Positions 5,764-7,358 of a stretch of 7,358 nt of DNA are shown here, piece after piece. Both the position numbers and the translations under genes were made by a program. This DNA is from M0027 sp021713415 (GTDB lineage: Bacteria > Pseudomonadota > Gammaproteobacteria > Francisellales > Francisellaceae): the NCBI GenBank assembly GCA_021713415.1, contig JAKJJQ010000091.1, positions 1 through 7,358 on the forward strand, written 5' to 3'. The notes beneath the pieces were generated by a model. That model saw only the letters and a program-made list of their open reading frames with translations, did no database searches and was not told the DNA's origin. Numbering within the stretch: the stretch's first letter is position 1; the number at the start of each line of letters is the position of its first letter.

Positions 5764-7044
5764 ATGGCGATCAAACATGGCACAAGTTTAGATGATTATA
5801 AAAATAATAAATTAAAGAAAAATCTACAAGCTCTTGGATCTAAAGATTATTTTAAAGCATTTGATAAAGAAGGAAAAATAATATGCTTAAAAGAGATCTT
5901 AAATGATAAAGAGACTTTACAGCAACTTACAGACAAAGGGTTAACTGATGATGAATTTGATGAAACTGTATGGAGTATGGCGGATAAAAAATACTCAGAT
6001 GTGCCTGATAATAATATGCAAAAATTTATAAAATGGGCTACCCAAGGGAAAAGTAATGATAATGCAGGTTTAAAAGTAATTTTAGATGGAAACAAAAACT
6101 ATTATCTTGAAGTTAATAAAACAATTAAAAATGATTCAGCAAACTTCAATGAGATTGATAAAAAATTAATGGATAAAGAGAAAATAAAAAATATTTTTAA
6201 TAGCATAGAAAGTAAAAATGAGAATAATAAATTCAAAACAACATATGAATCTAAAAATAGTAATTGCACTATAGAACAAAATCATACAACGGGTATTGCT
6301 GAAATCAAAAACTCTTTTGATGCAAAATCAGTAGCAAAAATGATTCAAATAAATGGTGGTAAAGCTACTTTGTCAGGAGGATGGGAGCTTGAGAATGTTA
6401 AAGCACTTTTTGATGAATGTATTAAGATTGGTGTTGATATTAATAATATTAAATTTGATCAGAGTTTGCAGTATCAAAATGGAAAAGAGGAGGAGTTTAA
6501 ACTAGCTAGGATGGCTAAAATTTCACAGCAATCACAAGAAATATATGAGAAGTATTTTAATAATGCTAAAAGCATGTATCATCATAGTACAAGTGAAGGA
6601 AATGAAAGACTTAAACAATATACAAAATTTAATCAATTTAAGCCTGAAGAATTTAATAATTTAAAAATTAAATTACAAGAAGCAACAAAAAATACTGATA
6701 AAATTAAGAGAATTTCAAAATGTCAAACACTTGAAGAACTATGTGGGGTAGTTTTAATAAGTAGAAATAAAAGTAACGTGACCTCAACAGCAAAAAAGCT
6801 TAAAGAACTTTTAAATACTAATGAGTATAGTGATCTGAAAAATAAAATGTTTGGCAATAATGAAAAAATAAGAATTAGAGATATAAGAGCTAAAGCCTTA
6901 GTTGATAATAGTAGAGTTGAATCAAAAGATACTCATAAAGCTTATGAAAAGCTCTTTAAATCAAACAATGAAAATTTATTATTTTTTAATAATGAGCACA
7001 TAGAACCTAAATCATATGATAGACAGAAAGGGCTAAATAACTAA
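5764..7044 (+). CDS. Hypothetical hydrophilic protein, 426 aa, co-transcribed with the LRR gene
   Basis: The start ATG lies 17 nt after the LRR stop codon, and AAGGG at 5750-5754 is a plausible Shine-Dalgarno site with a 9-nt gap, so the two genes very probably share a transcript. The product is rich in Lys and Asn, soluble, with no signal peptide or membrane segment. Residues 1-95 look helical and acidic-basic mixed. Residues 100-120 and 155-182 may be short strands. Residues about 186-234 form a compact strand-helix unit (GGKATLSGGW, then NVKALFDECIKIGVDI) that faintly recalls modules of large polyvalent proteins on mobile elements. Residues 240-400 are charged amphipathic helices, with a small hydrophobic patch, LCGVVLIS, near 326-333. 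I do not recognise the family and see no catalytic motif. A second effector, or a chaperone-like partner of the LRR protein, fits the operon, but its 426-residue size is large for a classical effector chaperone. Confidence 0.8.
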   Translation: MAIKHGTSLDDYKNNKLKKNLQALGSKDYFKAFDKEGKIICLKEILNDKETLQQLTDKGLTDDEFDETVWSMADKKYSDVPDNNMQKFIKWATQGKSNDNAGLKVILDGNKNYYLEVNKTIKNDSANFNEIDKKLMDKEKIKNIFNSIESKNENNKFKTTYESKNSNCTIEQNHTTGIAEIKNSFDAKSVAKMIQINGGKATLSGGWELENVKALFDECIKIGVDINNIKFDQSLQYQNGKEEEFKLARMAKISQQSQEIYEKYFNNAKSMYHHSTSEGNERLKQYTKFNQFKPEEFNNLKIKLQEATKNTDKIKRISKCQTLEELCGVVLISRNKSNVTSTAKKLKELLNTNEYSDLKNKMFGNNEKIRIRDIRAKALVDNSRVESKDTHKAYEKLFKSNNENLLFFNNEHIEPKSYDRQKGLNN

Positions 7045-7149
7045 TCGTAAGATAGTTTAAGTAAAGCTACAATAAATTCACTAAACTAAATTGACACGCT
7101 TAATCGAGCATTACTATTCCTTTTAATAATTTAATTATATTTGAGCAAT
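7045..7149. other. Intergenic stretch between the LRR operon and the IS200 element
   Basis: No coding frame is visible. An imperfect hairpin with a 9-bp stem and one bulged A (arms 7053-7062 and 7080-7088) follows the operon stop, but it has a 17-nt loop and no T-run, so it is a poor intrinsic terminator. A TTGACA hexamer at 7091-7096 is a perfect -35 match. Possible -10 partners are TACTAT at 7112-7117 (15-nt spacing) and TATTCC at 7115-7120 (18-nt spacing), both imperfect. If active, this promoter would read into the insertion sequence. Confidence 0.35.
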
Positions 7150-7173
7150 TACCCCGTGGCTTGCCACGCGGTA
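7150..7173 (+). repeat. Subterminal hairpin of the IS200/IS605 left end
   Basis: The stem has ten base pairs interrupted by one C-C mismatch: TACC (7150-7153) with GGTA (7170-7173), and CGTGGC (7155-7160) with GCCACG (7163-7168); C7154 faces C7169. An irregular hairpin near the end is the known recognition structure of TnpA in this family. It is the most GC-rich short segment in the window. Confidence 0.7.
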
Positions 7174-7190
7174 CATTAAACGGGAAAGTT

Positions 7191-7211
7191 TGAAAACCGA
7201 AGAGGTTTTCA
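7191..7211 (+). promoter_or_regulatory. Leader hairpin upstream of tnpA
   Basis: TGAAAACC (7191-7198) pairs perfectly with GGTTTTCA (7204-7211) around a GAAGA loop. The loop and 3' arm contain the only Shine-Dalgarno-like sequence (AGAGG, 7201-7205). In IS200 of enterobacteria, a leader hairpin sequesters the ribosome binding site and keeps transposase levels low; by analogy this one may do the same. Confidence 0.55.
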
Positions 7212-7226
7212 TGTTAAACTAAAAAA

Positions 7227-7358
7227 ATGTCGCTAGTAAGATCATTTCATTGTGCCTATAGCACTCATTACCACATAGTTTTTCCTGTGAAATACAGGAA
7301 GGCCTTGCTGATCTCAAAAGTAGAGTGCCGTTTAAAGGCAATCTGCGAAGAGATAGGT
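7227..7358 (+). CDS. tnpA: IS200/IS605-family transposase TnpA, N-terminal 44 residues
   Basis: The frame starts at ATG 7227 and runs off the right edge. It begins MSLVRSFHCAYSTHYHIVFP and continues with VKYRKALL, the typical first strand and following basic segment of Y1-type TnpA transposases. These are small (about 130-155 residues) HUH single-strand transposases; the HUH motif and catalytic tyrosine lie beyond the window, so intactness cannot be judged. A TAA at 7215-7217 in the same frame rules out an earlier start. No Shine-Dalgarno sequence sits at normal spacing: the AGAGG in the leader hairpin is 21 nt away, but is 5 nt from an ATG at 7211 that opens a three-codon frame ending at 7222, four bases before the tnpA start. 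Confidence 0.85.
   Translation, partial: MSLVRSFHCAYSTHYHIVFPVKYRKALLISKVECRLKAICEEIG

Larger units (their letters stand above)
7150..7358 (+). mobile_element. Left end of an IS200/IS605-family insertion sequence (cut by window edge)
   Basis: The element is recognised from its tnpA start and from the GC-rich hairpin in front of it. Elements of this family lack terminal inverted repeats; the transposase recognises imperfect subterminal hairpins and moves single-stranded DNA. Base composition rises visibly here: the tnpA part is about 41% GC by hand count, against roughly a quarter in the flanking genes, which fits recent arrival. The exact left boundary cannot be set from one side; it should lie a few bases before the hairpin at 7150. 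The right end is outside the window. Confidence 0.8.

Noticed and set aside
7053..7088. Intrinsic terminator for the LRR operon
   Set aside because: The stem is AT-rich with a bulge and a 17-nt loop, and no T-run follows.

Overview
This is a very AT-rich window (roughly 20-30% GC in the genes, by eye). It uses the standard genetic code, with TAA, TAG and TGA all acting as stops. The content is accessory: a large leucine-rich-repeat (LRR) protein of the bacterial effector type, three long proteins I do not recognise, and the left end of an IS200/IS605 insertion sequence. Low GC, an LRR effector-like gene, lineage-specific proteins and an IS200 element together suggest a host-associated intracellular bacterium, for example of the Rickettsiales or a similar endosymbiont group. 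That placement is inference; no rRNA or housekeeping gene is present to fix it.

Layout from left to right. Bases 1-119 hold the 3' end of an unidentified plus-strand gene. Bases 120-376 are gene-poor, with only a doubtful 32-codon ORF. Two minus-strand genes follow, encoding about 448 aa (377-1723) and 535 aa (1829-3436). Neither has a signal peptide or an obvious membrane segment. Bases 3437-3754 are a divergent control region with several inverted repeats and what looks like an isolated end of an IS3/IS150-type element. On the plus strand there is then a two-gene operon with a 17-nt gap: the LRR protein (3755-5746, 663 aa) and an unrecognised 426-aa hydrophilic protein (5764-7044). After about 100 nt of non-coding sequence, the left end of an IS200/IS605 element begins near 7150, with its subterminal hairpin, a leader hairpin and the first 44 codons of tnpA, cut by the window edge.

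The most interesting gene is the LRR protein. It has 10-11 repeats and an LRR cap containing an 'NPLSxxT' motif like that at the LRR-to-ligase junction of IpaH/SspH/SlrP effectors. A helical region of about 300 residues follows, with a cysteine (Cys389) at about the spacing of the catalytic cysteine of NEL-type E3 ubiquitin ligases. The canonical C-x-D motif is C-S-T here, so it is either a divergent ligase or a degenerate one. The downstream gene is probably co-transcribed with it. The two minus-strand proteins may belong to the same accessory or effector island, but nothing in their sequence shows a function.
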